12,975 nt of DNA from JBEDKD01 sp041172365 (lineage in GTDB: Bacteria; Cyanobacteriota; Cyanobacteriia; Cyanobacteriales; Microcoleaceae). Position numbers and translations under genes: made by a program. The notes under the pieces were generated by a model. It searched no databases. It saw only the letters and a list, made by a program, of their open reading frames with translations, and was not told the origin of the DNA. The stretch spans positions 1 to 12,975 of the forward strand of contig JBEDKD010000422.1 in the NCBI GenBank assembly GCA_041172365.1, in the 5' to 3' direction. Shown piece by piece: positions 6,122 to 12,975 of the stretch. Within the stretch, counting starts at the first letter, position 1, and the number at the start of each line of letters is the position of its first letter.

Positions 6122-6277
6122 AACTTAGTAGCATCGAGATTTCTTGCCGTGGGGTAAAAGTTTCGAGGAATGCACCGACAACTATCGGGGCTTTCTCACG
6201 ACATTTTTGCTAAAATAAATAATATAAGTAATTAGGCCTCTCACACAACCCACGCCCTCTTTCAACCCTAAACCCCT

Positions 6278-7147
6278 ATGGAAACAGGCCTCTTCGTCTC
6301 AGGATGGTTTCGCCCTCAAAAGCCCTTAGTTTTACTGACTCTTTTAGGGTGTATCGCGACTGAAATGCTTATGGGCGGAACACCCGCGTTAGTGGAACCG
6401 AGCCCCACCGCGATCGCGGTTCCTCCTTCCACTTCATCCACTTTAGTCAAAGAGAATCCATCCCAAGTAGAAATAACACAACCCCGTAAACCGAGCGATC
6501 CGTTAAATAGTCCCCATCCCATTCCTTGGGAATGGATTTTGCGGACACACGCGGAAGTGAGCGAAACCAAAGGAGTCGGGGTGCGATATTATCGTACTCC
6601 TTTCTTACTCTCTCCTGATGGTGTTTATGCAGCCTATACTCGTGTCACTTTGCAAGTGAAACCGGAATTATTCCGCTCACAAGTGAGCAGTGTCATGTTT
6701 GTGAAAAATCTGAAAACGGGAGAATTACGAACCATTACCCCCACTTCTCCCATTGGTACACAAAGTGAGATAAATCAACCAGGGACGATCGCGATTTTAA
6801 TGCCCGTATCTTGGAATGAAAATAGTCAACAGCTTTTAGCCAGAGAATTTGAAGCCATTTTTAGTACATCAGATATGACGGATTATGCCCTAATTTGGGA
6901 CCGTCAACAAAATCGTACCATATTTGTCAAGCCTTCGGACACAGCCTATACCCACGCGGTGTTATTGGGATGGAGTAAGGTATCTCCGGGTGCGGTTTTA
7001 TTTCGTGCCGGAAATATCGGCGAACGAAATTGGCGATTATTGTCCGTGGATATGGAAGGAAAAACGATCGCGATTAAAGAAGATGAACCTTTAGTCTTTG
7101 GCAGTGAAGTGAAGAATGTTTGGAATCGCCCCCAAACGAATTTTTAG
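6278..7147 (+). CDS. Exported or membrane-anchored cyanobacterial protein of unknown function
   Basis: 289 residues. The N-terminus has a hydrophobic stretch (residues about 16-32, containing LLTLLGCIATEML), suiting a signal peptide or anchor. LLGC resembles a lipobox, but the leucine at -2 is unusual. Residues about 38-80 are rich in Pro, Ser and Thr, a typical extracytoplasmic linker. The remainder contains beta-propeller-like strands, notably LLSPDGVYAAYTRV (about 110-123), SVMFVKNLKTGELRTITP, LIWDRQQNRTIFV and TYTHAVLLGWSKV-like sequence, reminiscent of PD40/WD40 blades but too short for a full propeller. I recognise it as a conserved cyanobacterial family without a name. No Shine-Dalgarno sequence precedes the ATG (CCCCTATG), and no better start lies downstream. 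It is single, with a hairpin terminator after it. Confidence 0.75.
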   Translation: METGLFVSGWFRPQKPLVLLTLLGCIATEMLMGGTPALVEPSPTAIAVPPSTSSTLVKENPSQVEITQPRKPSDPLNSPHPIPWEWILRTHAEVSETKGVGVRYYRTPFLLSPDGVYAAYTRVTLQVKPELFRSQVSSVMFVKNLKTGELRTITPTSPIGTQSEINQPGTIAILMPVSWNENSQQLLAREFEAIFSTSDMTDYALIWDRQQNRTIFVKPSDTAYTHAVLLGWSKVSPGAVLFRAGNIGERNWRLLSVDMEGKTIAIKEDEPLVFGSEVKNVWNRPQTNF

Positions 7148-7178
7148 ATGTTAAATTTTCCTCAGAAAGGGCAAAAAT

Positions 7179-7208
7179 AACCCGGTTTCTTAAAAAAACT
7201 GGGTTTTT
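7179..7208 (+). terminator. Rho-independent terminator after the exported protein gene
   Basis: AACCCGGTTT (7179-7188) pairs with AAACTGGGTT (7196-7205), with one G-U pair, and ends in TTTTT (7204-7208). It lies 32 bp after the stop and belongs by sequence to the same hairpin family as those at 4474 and 4698. Confidence 0.8.
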
Positions 7209-7336
7209 CCATATCCTGTTAAATATGAGGAGATAATATTTACTTAATTTTGAGGCGATTAGGTACAATTACTTTTATCAGTGCCAATCAGCCTAGTCCC
7301 CATAAACCCAAACCCGATTGATATCAACATCTATAT

Positions 7337-8023
7337 ATGGAAAAAATCTTAATTGTCGATGACGAACCGGATTGTCAAAGCGTGTTGGCAATGTTTCTTG
7401 AAGGTGAAGGATATCAGATTGAATCCGCGAACTCTGGTATCGAAGCTCTTACCCAGTTTAAAGAAAACCCCCCGGATCTTGTTATTTCTGATATCGTCAT
7501 GCCACAAATGGACGGATTGGAGTTATGTCGTCGTTTGCGCGCTTCCCGTTTGGGTCAATTAATTCCCTTTATCTTTTTATCAGGCCAAGGGGAACTGGAA
7601 TCACGCATTGAAGGCTACGCGATCGGTGCTGATGATTATCTCGTCAAACCCTTTGAACCCGAAGAGATACTCGCGAAAATCAAAGCACAATTAGACCGCA
7701 GTCATCGTATCCATAATGAGATTATTAGACTCCTCTATTCGGAGCAGGAAGCAGAAGAAGTCTCCCCAGCCCCAACCATCCCTACTCCTCCTCCACCTCT
7801 ACCCTTAACACCCGCGGAAGAACGAGTCTTCTGGGAAGTGATTCAGGGATATACCAATAAACAAATCAGCGATCGCCTCTTTATTAGTCCCCGCACGGTC
7901 CAAGCCCATTTAAGCAGTATTTTTGGTAAACTACAACTGGAAAACCGAGCCCAACTGATTCATTTTGCAATGGATCGCGGCTATCGACTCCCCGCGGAAA
8001 CTCCCTTCCCAACCACAAACTAG
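7337..8023 (+). CDS. NarL/FixJ-type response regulator (receiver plus LuxR-type HTH)
   Basis: 228 residues. The N-terminal receiver has all catalytic residues: acidic pair D8/D9 (LIVDDEP), phospho-acceptor D52 (ISDIVMPQMDG), S82 in FIFLSGQ and K104 in LVKPFEP. A helix (about 110-140) and a proline-rich linker with PTPPPPLPLTP (about 146-159) lead to a LuxR/NarL-type DNA-binding domain (about 157-214) with EVIQGYTNKQISDRLFIS and the recognition helix SPRTVQAHLSSIFGKL. Phosphorylation would control DNA binding as a transcription factor. The layout is close to cyanobacterial regulators of the Ycf29/Rre1 group, but I cannot settle orthology by eye. No Shine-Dalgarno sequence precedes the ATG. It is the first gene of a cluster with two histidine kinases, 268 bp upstream of the first and on the same strand, so a partner relation is plausible but not shown. 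Confidence 0.93.
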   Translation: MEKILIVDDEPDCQSVLAMFLEGEGYQIESANSGIEALTQFKENPPDLVISDIVMPQMDGLELCRRLRASRLGQLIPFIFLSGQGELESRIEGYAIGADDYLVKPFEPEEILAKIKAQLDRSHRIHNEIIRLLYSEQEAEEVSPAPTIPTPPPPLPLTPAEERVFWEVIQGYTNKQISDRLFISPRTVQAHLSSIFGKLQLENRAQLIHFAMDRGYRLPAETPFPTTN

Positions 8024-8213
8024 ATCATTGTTTCCATCACACAAACTCTTGGCGCAAAATAGAGTCCCCATCCTCAATCCCCAAGGCCATGATATTTCTT
8101 CATATTAAGCCATTATACTTAGTCTAATTAAGTTAAAGGGAGTATGGCAAGAATCACTGATTACTAGAACATGGGCCCAGAAGCGATGATCGTAGGAACT
8201 TCTGATTTCATCA

Positions 8214-8219
8214 TATAAT
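8214..8219 (+). promoter_or_regulatory. Candidate -10 box upstream of the CBS-kinase gene
   Basis: A perfect TATAAT lies 73 bp before the kinase ATG. No recognisable -35 box lies 16-18 bp upstream (the sequence there is near CGTAGG), so an activator or an alternative promoter class would be needed. Confidence 0.3.
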
Positions 8220-8232
8220 GTACAGTTATGAA

Positions 8233-8261
8233 AAACTCGGTTTCCTGAAAAAAACGGGTTT
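8233..8261 (+). repeat. Hairpin of the CTCGGTTTCC family in the kinase leader
   Basis: AAACTCGGTTT (8233-8243) pairs with AAACGGGTTT (8252-8261) with one bulge and one wobble. The sequence matches the hairpin family at 4474, 4698 and 7179. It lies 30 bp before the kinase ATG and downstream of the TATAAT box, so it would be in the mRNA leader. Only three T follow the stem, so termination would be inefficient. Confidence 0.55.
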
Positions 8262-8291
8262 AAACTGACAATAACCTTTCTGGATATTTTT

Positions 8292-10199
8292 ATGAACACT
8301 TCTATTCCTGATGATTATAGTTGCATTGAAAACGCGATCGCGCGCGATCCCCTCATCGTGTCCCCAGAAACTCCCGTCATTGACGCGATATCTGCCATGA
8401 ATCGCGATCGAAGTAACTATGTCTTAATTATGGAAAAAGAAAAATTATTAGGAATTTTTACAGAACGTGATGTTGTCAAATTAACCGACTTAGAGATGTC
8501 CCTGGGAAAAATTTCCATATCCCAAGTAATGACTCAGAAGTTAATTACACTTCCCCTCGATCAAGTCCGCGATATCTTTTCCCTTTTATCATTCTTACGT
8601 TCCTCCAAAATTCGCCACCTTCCTATTTTAGATAAAGAGCAAAAAGTGATCGGTGTCATTACCCCAGAAAGTGTGCGACAACTCCTCAAACCCGCGGATC
8701 TATTACAAATGCGTCGCATTGGCGAAATTATGGTCAAAAAAGTAATGACCGCACCGAGCAACGCGACCCTTTTTGCCATCACCCAGTTGATGAAAATTTA
8801 TCATAAAAGTTGTATTGTCATTTGTCAATCCCCCACAGAAGCAGAATCACTCTCCGAACAAAAAAGCCAAATTCCCCTAGGTATTATTAGCGAAAAAGAT
8901 ATTGTCAAATTTCAAGCTAATCACTTCGACTTTGAAAAAACAACAGCCGAATCCGTAATGACAACCCCCGTATTAAAAGCCAATTTAAACATGACACTAT
9001 GGCAAGCTCACGAGATTATGCAAAAACATAAAATTCGCCGTTTAGTGATTGTAGATGATCAGGGATATTTAGCAGGACTTGTGACTCAAAGTACCCTATT
9101 GTACGCGTTAGATCCCGTGGAAATGTACACAACCGTTGAACTTTTACAACAAAGCATCTCGGAAAAAACTCAAGAATTACAACAAGTCAACGAACAAATG
9201 AAACAAACCCTTTCCCATCTCAAAGCGACTCAACAAGAATTAATACAAGCCGAAAAAATGGCGGCCCTTGGTCAACTGGTAGCAGGTGTAGCCCATGAAA
9301 TTAATACCCCTTTAGCCGCGATTCGTTCTTCTGTCAAAAATATTACGGATTTTTTTCAAGAAAATCTTGTTGATTTCACCGTTTTTTGGCAAAATCTATC
9401 ATTAGAAAATCAAGCTTATTTCTTAAATTTATTAAAACAAGTCAATCCCGCGACAGAAAATCTTTCGAGTAAGGAAAAAAGAAAACTTAATCGCCAATTA
9501 AAACAGAAACTTCAAGCAGAAAATATCACAGATTCAGAAAATCTTGCTAGTAACCTAGTTGATATTGGTGTTTATGAAAATATTGAATCCTTACTACCTT
9601 TTTTTAAATCCACCGACAGTCAAAATATTTTCAAGGTTGTTTATGATATTTCTAGTGTCCAGACAAGTGCTAATATTATTAGCACTGCCACAGAAAGAGC
9701 CGCCAAAATAGTTTTTGCTTTGAGAAATTATGCTCGTTATGATCAATTGGGTGAAAAAGTAGAATCCCATATAATCGAAGGGATAGAATTAATTTTAACC
9801 CTCTATCAAAATCTCTTAAAAAGAGGGGTAGAAGTTGTGAAAATTTATCAGGAAGATTTACCCAAAATCAAGTGTTATCCCGATGAACTTAGTCAAGTTT
9901 GGACGAATTTGATTCATAATGCCTTACAAGCCATGAATTGTCAGGGAGTTTTAACGATTGAAGTCAAACAAGAACAAGAAGATTTAATTGTAAAGTTTAC
10001 CGATAGTGGTGACGGAATTTCACCGGAAATTCTCGATCGTATTTTTGAACCTTTCTTTACTACTAAGCCCCCGGGGGAAGGCAGTGGTTTAGGTTTAGAT
10101 ATTGTCAAAAAAATAATTGAGAAACACCAAGGAAAAATAGATGTCATCTCCGTCCCTGGAAAAACTACTTTTCAAGTTTTTCTGCCCATCAATACTTAA
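8292..10199 (+). CDS. Soluble histidine kinase with four CBS domains
   Basis: 635 residues without signal peptide or membrane segment. Four CBS domains (about 15-68, 76-131, 144-207, 218-275) form two Bateman modules. They show the usual patterns: MTQKLITLP, IRHLPILDKEQKVIGVIT, VMTAPSNATL, GIISEKDIV, VMTTPVLKANLNMTLWQA and IRRLVIVDDQGYLAGLVT. A coiled coil follows (about 283-325), then the H-box with phospho-acceptor H335 (LVAGVAHEINTPLAAI), an insertion of roughly 90 residues, the second helix (TERAAKIVFALRNYAR, about 467-482), and the ATPase domain with N-box NLIHNALQAM (N543), DSGDGI (571-576), FEPFFTTK and GEGSGLGL (595-602). CBS pairs commonly bind adenosine compounds (AMP, ATP, SAM, c-di-AMP), so energy or nucleotide sensing is likely by family; the ligand is unknown. 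It would autophosphorylate and pass phosphate to a receiver, perhaps that of a neighbour. There is no Shine-Dalgarno sequence. The second kinase starts 59 bp downstream and is probably co-transcribed. Confidence 0.95.
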   Translation: MNTSIPDDYSCIENAIARDPLIVSPETPVIDAISAMNRDRSNYVLIMEKEKLLGIFTERDVVKLTDLEMSLGKISISQVMTQKLITLPLDQVRDIFSLLSFLRSSKIRHLPILDKEQKVIGVITPESVRQLLKPADLLQMRRIGEIMVKKVMTAPSNATLFAITQLMKIYHKSCIVICQSPTEAESLSEQKSQIPLGIISEKDIVKFQANHFDFEKTTAESVMTTPVLKANLNMTLWQAHEIMQKHKIRRLVIVDDQGYLAGLVTQSTLLYALDPVEMYTTVELLQQSISEKTQELQQVNEQMKQTLSHLKATQQELIQAEKMAALGQLVAGVAHEINTPLAAIRSSVKNITDFFQENLVDFTVFWQNLSLENQAYFLNLLKQVNPATENLSSKEKRKLNRQLKQKLQAENITDSENLASNLVDIGVYENIESLLPFFKSTDSQNIFKVVYDISSVQTSANIISTATERAAKIVFALRNYARYDQLGEKVESHIIEGIELILTLYQNLLKRGVEVVKIYQEDLPKIKCYPDELSQVWTNLIHNALQAMNCQGVLTIEVKQEQEDLIVKFTDSGDGISPEILDRIFEPFFTTKPPGEGSGLGLDIVKKIIEKHQGKIDVISVPGKTTFQVFLPINT

Positions 10200-10258
10200 G
10201 ATTTTTTGCTCTCATTTTCTCTGGTTTTATTCTCTATCACTTGATTTATTTTATAACT

Positions 10259-11710
10259 ATGACAACCAACAGTCCGCCCCCGAACAAATCAAATATTATG
10301 GTGATTGATGATACTCCAGAAAATCTGCGTTTGTTCAAACTTCTCTTAACAAAAAAGGGGTATACGGTTCAAATTTTTGCCGATGGAGAATCCGCCATTG
10401 CTAGTGCGAAAGAGCAGCCACCACATTTGATTTTACTTGATATTAATATGCCTGGTTTAAATGGTTATCAAGTCTGTGAAAAACTCAAAGCTGATCATTT
10501 AACCTGTGATATTCCTGTCATTTTTATTAGTGCTTTAAATGAGGTATTTGATAAGGTTAAGGCTTTTCAAGTCGGGGGAGTTGATTATATTACTAAACCC
10601 TTTGATGTCGAGGAATTATTAGCTCGGATTAATACTCATTTATATTTACGGAATTTACAAGAGGATTTGCAAGAAAAAAATAAACAATTAGAACAAACTT
10701 TGCTGGAATTACAAAGAACACAAACACAATTGATTAATTCAGAAAAAATGGCGGCTCTTGGTCAACTTGTGGCGGGAATTGCCCATGAGTTAAACACTCC
10801 TTTTGGAGCCATTCGTGCTTCTATAGATATGATCGCGAATTTTGTTCAAAAAGGTCTATTTGAGCTATATAACTTTATGGAAAATCTCCCTAGAGAAAAT
10901 CATCAAATATTTTGGGATATAGTTAATATTTCTGATGAAAAAAATATCTATGTTTCCACGAAAGAAATGCGGAATAATCGCAAAAAATTAGCCCAATTAT
11001 TGAAAGAAAATGATATTGCAAATTATCAGGAACTTGCTGATATGTTGGCGGATATGAAAATTGATAGTTTAGAAGGTTTTTTGCCGTTATTAAGAGAGAA
11101 TCAAGGAATTAAACTTTTTCAGAAAGCCTATGAAGTTTCTAATTTAAAAAGTAGTACAAATACGATCATAACGGCGACAGAAAAATCGGCTAAAGTGATC
11201 TATGCTTTGAAAGTTTATAATAATAAGGGAAGTTCTAAAAAACTTTGCCAAGGGAATATTATTGAGGGTATTGAAACGGTTTTAACGCTTTATACAAATT
11301 ACTGGAAAAGGGGAATTAATTTGATTAAGGATTTCCCCGAAAATTTACCAGAAACTTGGTTTTATCCTGATGATTTACATCAAGTTTGGATTCATTTAAT
11401 TCAAAATGCTTTACAAGCTATGAATTATCAGGGAACTTTGACGATAAAAATCTCAATCAAAGAGGAAAAGAATGTATGGGTAGAATTTACCGATAGTGGT
11501 GCGGGGATTAGTCCCGACATTCTTGCCCTAATTTTTGAGCCTTTTTTCTCTACTAAATCTTGTGGCGAAGGCAGTGGACTCGGATTGAATATTGTCAAAA
11601 AGATTATTGATAAACATCACGGAAAAATTGAAGTAGAAAGTGAACCCGGACAAACTACTTTTCGGATTATTTTGCCCGTCATTCTCACCCCACTCAACAA
11701 CGAGATTTAG
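10259..11710 (+). CDS. Receiver-histidine kinase (N-terminal receiver fused to kinase core)
   Basis: 483 residues from the ATG at 10259, preferred over an in-frame TTG at 10241 because neither has a Shine-Dalgarno sequence and ATG is the commoner start. The N-terminal receiver is complete: acidic pair D17/D18 (MVIDDTPEN), phospho-acceptor D61 (LLDINMPG), S91 (IFISALN) and K113 (YITKPFD). A coiled coil (about 126-165) leads to the H-box with H176 (LVAGIAHELNTPFGAI), the same long insertion as in the upstream kinase, the second helix (TEKSAKVIYALK) and the ATPase domain with N-box HLIQNALQAM (N383; the first Asn of the usual pattern is His), DSGAGI (412-417), FEPFFSTK and GEGSGLGL (436-443). 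There is no membrane segment. In such proteins phosphorylation of the receiver tunes the attached kinase. Its core is clearly homologous to the CBS kinase 59 bp upstream, so the two probably arose by duplication. Confidence 0.94.
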   Translation: MTTNSPPPNKSNIMVIDDTPENLRLFKLLLTKKGYTVQIFADGESAIASAKEQPPHLILLDINMPGLNGYQVCEKLKADHLTCDIPVIFISALNEVFDKVKAFQVGGVDYITKPFDVEELLARINTHLYLRNLQEDLQEKNKQLEQTLLELQRTQTQLINSEKMAALGQLVAGIAHELNTPFGAIRASIDMIANFVQKGLFELYNFMENLPRENHQIFWDIVNISDEKNIYVSTKEMRNNRKKLAQLLKENDIANYQELADMLADMKIDSLEGFLPLLRENQGIKLFQKAYEVSNLKSSTNTIITATEKSAKVIYALKVYNNKGSSKKLCQGNIIEGIETVLTLYTNYWKRGINLIKDFPENLPETWFYPDDLHQVWIHLIQNALQAMNYQGTLTIKISIKEEKNVWVEFTDSGAGISPDILALIFEPFFSTKSCGEGSGLGLNIVKKIIDKHHGKIEVESEPGQTTFRIILPVILTPLNNEI

Positions 11711-11737
11711 AGGATTGTAAACCTTTATTGAGTTTCC

Positions 11738-11766
11738 TAGACAAACATCAGGAAATTTAGTATAAT
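11738..11766 (+). promoter_or_regulatory. Near-consensus promoter of the GNAT gene
   Basis: TAGACA (11738-11743, five of six matches to TTGACA), exactly 17 bp, then a perfect TATAAT (11761-11766). The transcript would start near 11773. This leaves only about nine bases before the first ATG at 11782 and about 66 before the ATG at 11839, which favours the latter as the start of translation. Confidence 0.7.
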
Positions 11767-11838
11767 ATTCAAACAAGCCTGATGCCAAATCTTTCAGCCC
11801 ATTATCAGTGCAATTATCTTTCCCCCCAAGCTTGGATT

Positions 11839-12975
11839 ATGAATCCATTTCTCTCCCATAACTCCCATCCACAGATCGCGATCAGACCTTTACAATATCG
11901 TGATCTGGACACGATCGCGCCTCTATGTGAACCCATAACGGAAACGAGTTCTCCTCCCCAGGACCCCTCTCACCTAGAATTAGGACAACATTTACCACAA
12001 ATTCGTCAGTGGTATGGATTGTTAAAATTCTTAAATTTATTTCCTAATCCCTGTCGATATCTCTTCCATAGTTTAGTGGCGGAAGATGGGGGAATAGTAA
12101 GGGGCGCGATTCAAGTTTCCCCTTTTAACCGCACTCGTAGCACTTGGCGCATTGATCGAGTGTTAATTGATACAATTGGTCGAAATAAAGGCATAGATTC
12201 CCAACTGTTGCGTCACTGCTTTGAAAGTATTTGGGAAGCACGCACTTGGTTATTAGAAGTCAATGTCAATGATACAGATTTATTAGCTCTTTATCGTCAA
12301 AATGGTTTTCAACCTTTAGCCCATAAGACTTATTGGTCGATCGCGCCCGAAAGACTAGAAGAAATCGCGAAATCCACTCCCGATCTACCGAATTTATTAC
12401 CCGTGAGTAATGCGGATGCCCCTTTACTTTATCAATTAGATACAGTTTCGATGCCTCCCTTACTACGTCAAGTCTTCGATCGCCATCTCTGTGATTTTCA
12501 AACCAGTTTTATTAATGCTGTAATTGATAGCATTAAACAATGGTTAACTCAGACAGAAGTGATCAGTGGGTATGTGTTTGAACCCCAAAGAAAAGCCGCG
12601 ATCGGTTATTTCCAAATGCAACTATCGCGAAAGGGAACTCATCCCCATATAGCCCAATTAACCGTTCATCCCGCGTGGACTTGGCTATATCCCGAACTGA
12701 TGGCGCAGATGGCACGTCTCACACAAGATTTTCCATCCCAACCATTACATTTAACCTCCCGCGACTATCAACCGGAACGCGAAGCCTATTTAGAAGAAGT
12801 GGGAGCGCAACGTATCCACCATAGTTTATTAATGTCTCGTTCCGTTTGGCATAAACTCCGCGAATCAAAATCCGTATCCCTCGAAGGTTTACAACTATCG
12901 GATGTCTTACAAAGTTTCCAACCGACGCGTAAACCCATTCCCAGTCGGATGTCTTGGTTAGGGCCCGCCAACCCC
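11839..12975 (+). CDS. GNAT-family N-acetyltransferase, truncated by the window edge
   Basis: The frame runs without a stop to the last base: 379 residues from the ATG at 11839, or 398 from the ATG at 11782. I choose 11839 because the protein then begins MNPFLSHNSHPQIAIRPLQY, directly leading into the first GNAT strand (IRPLQYRDLD), and because the promoter lies so close to 11782. Features include a first acetyltransferase-like fold with WRIDRVLIDTIGRNKGID SQLLRH (the acetyl-CoA loop, here less glycine-rich than the textbook Q/RxxGxG/A), LLEVNVNDTDLLALYRQNGF (typical final GNAT strand and helix), then a second half with GYVFEPQRKAAIGYFQMQ, AQLTVHPAW and LEEVGAQRIHHSLLMSRSVW, ending in a conserved tail (LEGLQLSDVLQ, KPIPSRMSW). 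It matches a roughly 400-residue cyanobacterial GNAT family; only a few residues should be missing. The substrate is unknown. Confidence 0.85.
   Translation, partial: MNPFLSHNSHPQIAIRPLQYRDLDTIAPLCEPITETSSPPQDPSHLELGQHLPQIRQWYGLLKFLNLFPNPCRYLFHSLVAEDGGIVRGAIQVSPFNRTRSTWRIDRVLIDTIGRNKGIDSQLLRHCFESIWEARTWLLEVNVNDTDLLALYRQNGFQPLAHKTYWSIAPERLEEIAKSTPDLPNLLPVSNADAPLLYQLDTVSMPPLLRQVFDRHLCDFQTSFINAVIDSIKQWLTQTEVISGYVFEPQRKAAIGYFQMQLSRKGTHPHIAQLTVHPAWTWLYPELMAQMARLTQDFPSQPLHLTSRDYQPEREAYLEEVGAQRIHHSLLMSRSVWHKLRESKSVSLEGLQLSDVLQSFQPTRKPIPSRMSWLGPANP

Larger units (their letters stand above)
5678..6277. other. 600-bp non-coding region upstream of sipA and of the next gene
   Basis: I see no credible gene here. 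It contains a possible MITE-like element (5710-5930), a three-copy 15-bp repeat (6077-6121), a promoter-like pair of boxes near 5983-6010 and an AT-rich stretch with TAATAT (6220-6225), which could be the -10 box of the gene at 6278. A 77-codon open frame (5654-5887, plus strand) overlaps the sipA start and the hairpin and looks accidental. Confidence 0.6.

Noticed and set aside
6278..6376. Lipoprotein call for the exported protein (LLGC)
   Set aside because: Leucine at the -2 position is unusual for a lipobox and a plain signal anchor explains the stretch equally well, so it is left undecided.

Overview
The window is chromosomal DNA of a cyanobacterium. The evidence is at least seven copies of the HIP1 octamer GCGATCGC, many partial HIP1 words (GATCGCG), a SipA gene, and several families that I know only or mainly from cyanobacteria: a DUF4278 protein, a DUF1400 protein, the large membrane-anchored helical-repeat protein at the left end and the GNAT protein at the right end. 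Base composition is moderate to low in GC. I cannot name the genus from the sequence alone.

Layout. (1) 221-3663, minus strand: hslO (Hsp33 redox chaperone, 2641-3663) followed by a 711-residue single-pass membrane protein built of helical repeats (221-2356). That second gene is bracketed by tandem repeats: a 30-bp minisatellite just upstream of its start and a 9-bp microsatellite that encodes its C-terminal tail. (2) 3664-4819: a DUF4278 gene with a clear promoter/operator, then a dense block of intergenic structure in which two nearly identical terminator hairpins flank a nested palindrome of about 156 bp. (3) 4820-5677: a secreted DUF1400 protein converging on sipA, with one strong hairpin between them. 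(4) 5678-6277: 600 bp without a credible gene, holding a possible MITE-like element, a 15-bp triplet repeat and candidate promoters. (5) 6278-7147: an exported or membrane-anchored cyanobacterial protein of unknown function. (6) 7337-11710: a two-component signalling cluster: a NarL-type response regulator, a soluble histidine kinase with four CBS domains, and a second kinase carrying an N-terminal receiver domain. (7) 11782-12975: a GNAT-family acetyltransferase that runs off the right edge, with a near-consensus promoter.

How the genes may work together. The signalling cluster is the most coherent unit. The two kinases share a recognisably homologous core, including the same unusual insertion of roughly 90 residues in the dimerisation/phosphotransfer region, but carry different N-terminal inputs (four CBS domains versus a receiver). 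That fits duplication of a kinase core followed by input swapping. It also allows a local circuit in which an adenylate-type ligand (CBS) and upstream phosphorylation (receiver) are integrated and passed to the NarL-type regulator. The circuit is inference. The other notable items are an Hsp33 whose linker region appears internally duplicated, and several palindromic operator candidates overlapping promoters.
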